In this document: in pieces, positions 5,164 through 5,251 of the stretch | Layout of the letters: the number at the start of each line of letters is the position of its first letter | Numbering within the stretch: the stretch's first letter is position 1 | Origin: CAKUIA01 sp034180465 | Lineage (GTDB): Bacteria; Verrucomicrobiota; Verrucomicrobiia; Opitutales; Intestinicryptomonadaceae | Direction of reading: 5' to 3' | DNA length: 5,251 bases | NCBI GenBank assembly: GCA_034180465.1 | Contig: JAXFOH010000101.1 | Location: 1 to 5,251 of the forward strand | Program-made: the position numbers and the translations under genes | The notes under the pieces: model-generated | The model's database searches: none | What the model was told of the DNA's origin: nothing | The model's input: only the letters and a program-made list of their open reading frames with translations

Positions 5164-5251
5164 TAGTTTGTCCTTTTAAGTCTTATTTTAGCCTCGCCGC
5201 TTCCGGGAAGGTTTTTTTCTATCAATAAATCGTAAACTTTGCGCGCCTGCG
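5163..5251 (-). CDS. C-terminal tail of unidentified protein, possibly TPR-like, cut by window edge
   Basis: One minus-strand frame is open from the right edge to TAA at 5165-5163, giving 28 residues (from QARKVYDLLIEKNLPG to KIRLKRTN). The stop shares its last A with the exbB start, which argues that this is a real upstream gene of the same operon. The ARKVYDLLIEKNLPGS pattern looks like the second helix and turn of a tetratricopeptide-type repeat, followed by a basic tail. Envelope TPR proteins are common beside exbB/tolQ genes. With so little sequence the family call is tentative; the other two minus frames hit stops within the same stretch. Confidence 0.6.
   Translation of the reverse strand, partial: QARKVYDLLIEKNLPGSGEAKIRLKRTN
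5171..5177 (-). promoter_or_regulatory. Ribosome binding site of exbB (AAAAGGA)
   Basis: AAAAGGA lies seven bases upstream of the exbB ATG, inside the last codons of the preceding gene. It is the only convincing Shine-Dalgarno found in front of a gene in the window and supports the chosen exbB start. Confidence 0.7.

Noticed and set aside
4799..5179. 126-codon plus-strand frame opposite exbB
   Set aside because: Shadow of the ExbB coding strand with no recognisable domain or start signal.

Overview
The window looks like a piece of a Gram-negative bacterial chromosome with tightly packed genes and moderate base composition. The strongest pointers are an ExbB/ExbD-type energy-transducing operon, which needs an inner membrane and a periplasm, and a family B DNA polymerase ending in a bacterial clamp-binding motif. 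Several genes start behind A-rich leaders without a Shine-Dalgarno sequence. A Verrucomicrobiota/PVC-type organism is a plausible guess, because PolB-like polymerases occur there, but the sequence alone does not settle the taxonomy.

Layout. Bases 2-1738 (+) hold the C-terminal three quarters of a family B DNA polymerase (Pol II-like), cut by the left edge. Converging on it is a small antibiotic-biosynthesis-monooxygenase (ABM) fold protein (1766-2047, -). A 79-bp divergent intergenic region follows, then a manganese-type superoxide dismutase (2127-2759, +). The SOD converges on purE (2838-3332, -), and the two share a strong bidirectional hairpin terminator (2787-2816).

From 5251 down to 2838 everything is on the minus strand and probably one transcription unit. 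In transcription order it is: tail of an unidentified, possibly TPR-like protein; exbB; exbD; a membrane-anchored TonB-like N-terminal half (orfA); a TonB-C-like C-terminal half (orfB); and purE. Most junctions overlap (TAATG, 29 bp, ATGA, ATGA), which suggests translational coupling. The exception is a 26-bp gap before purE.

How the genes may work together. ExbB and ExbD would form the proton-driven motor, and orfA/orfB would supply the periplasm-spanning arm. The arm is split into two frames exactly at an A7 run that forms a -1 slippery heptamer (A AAA AAT), with a potential hairpin downstream. The full-length arm (about 226 aa) may therefore be made by frameshifting or transcriptional slippage, or the split may be a one-base homopolymer error. 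This is the most interesting signal in the window. The ABM protein and SOD are divergent neighbours and may both deal with quinone or superoxide stress. No RNA genes, CRISPR arrays, insertion sequences or prophage genes were seen, and no stretch above 300 bases lacks a gene.
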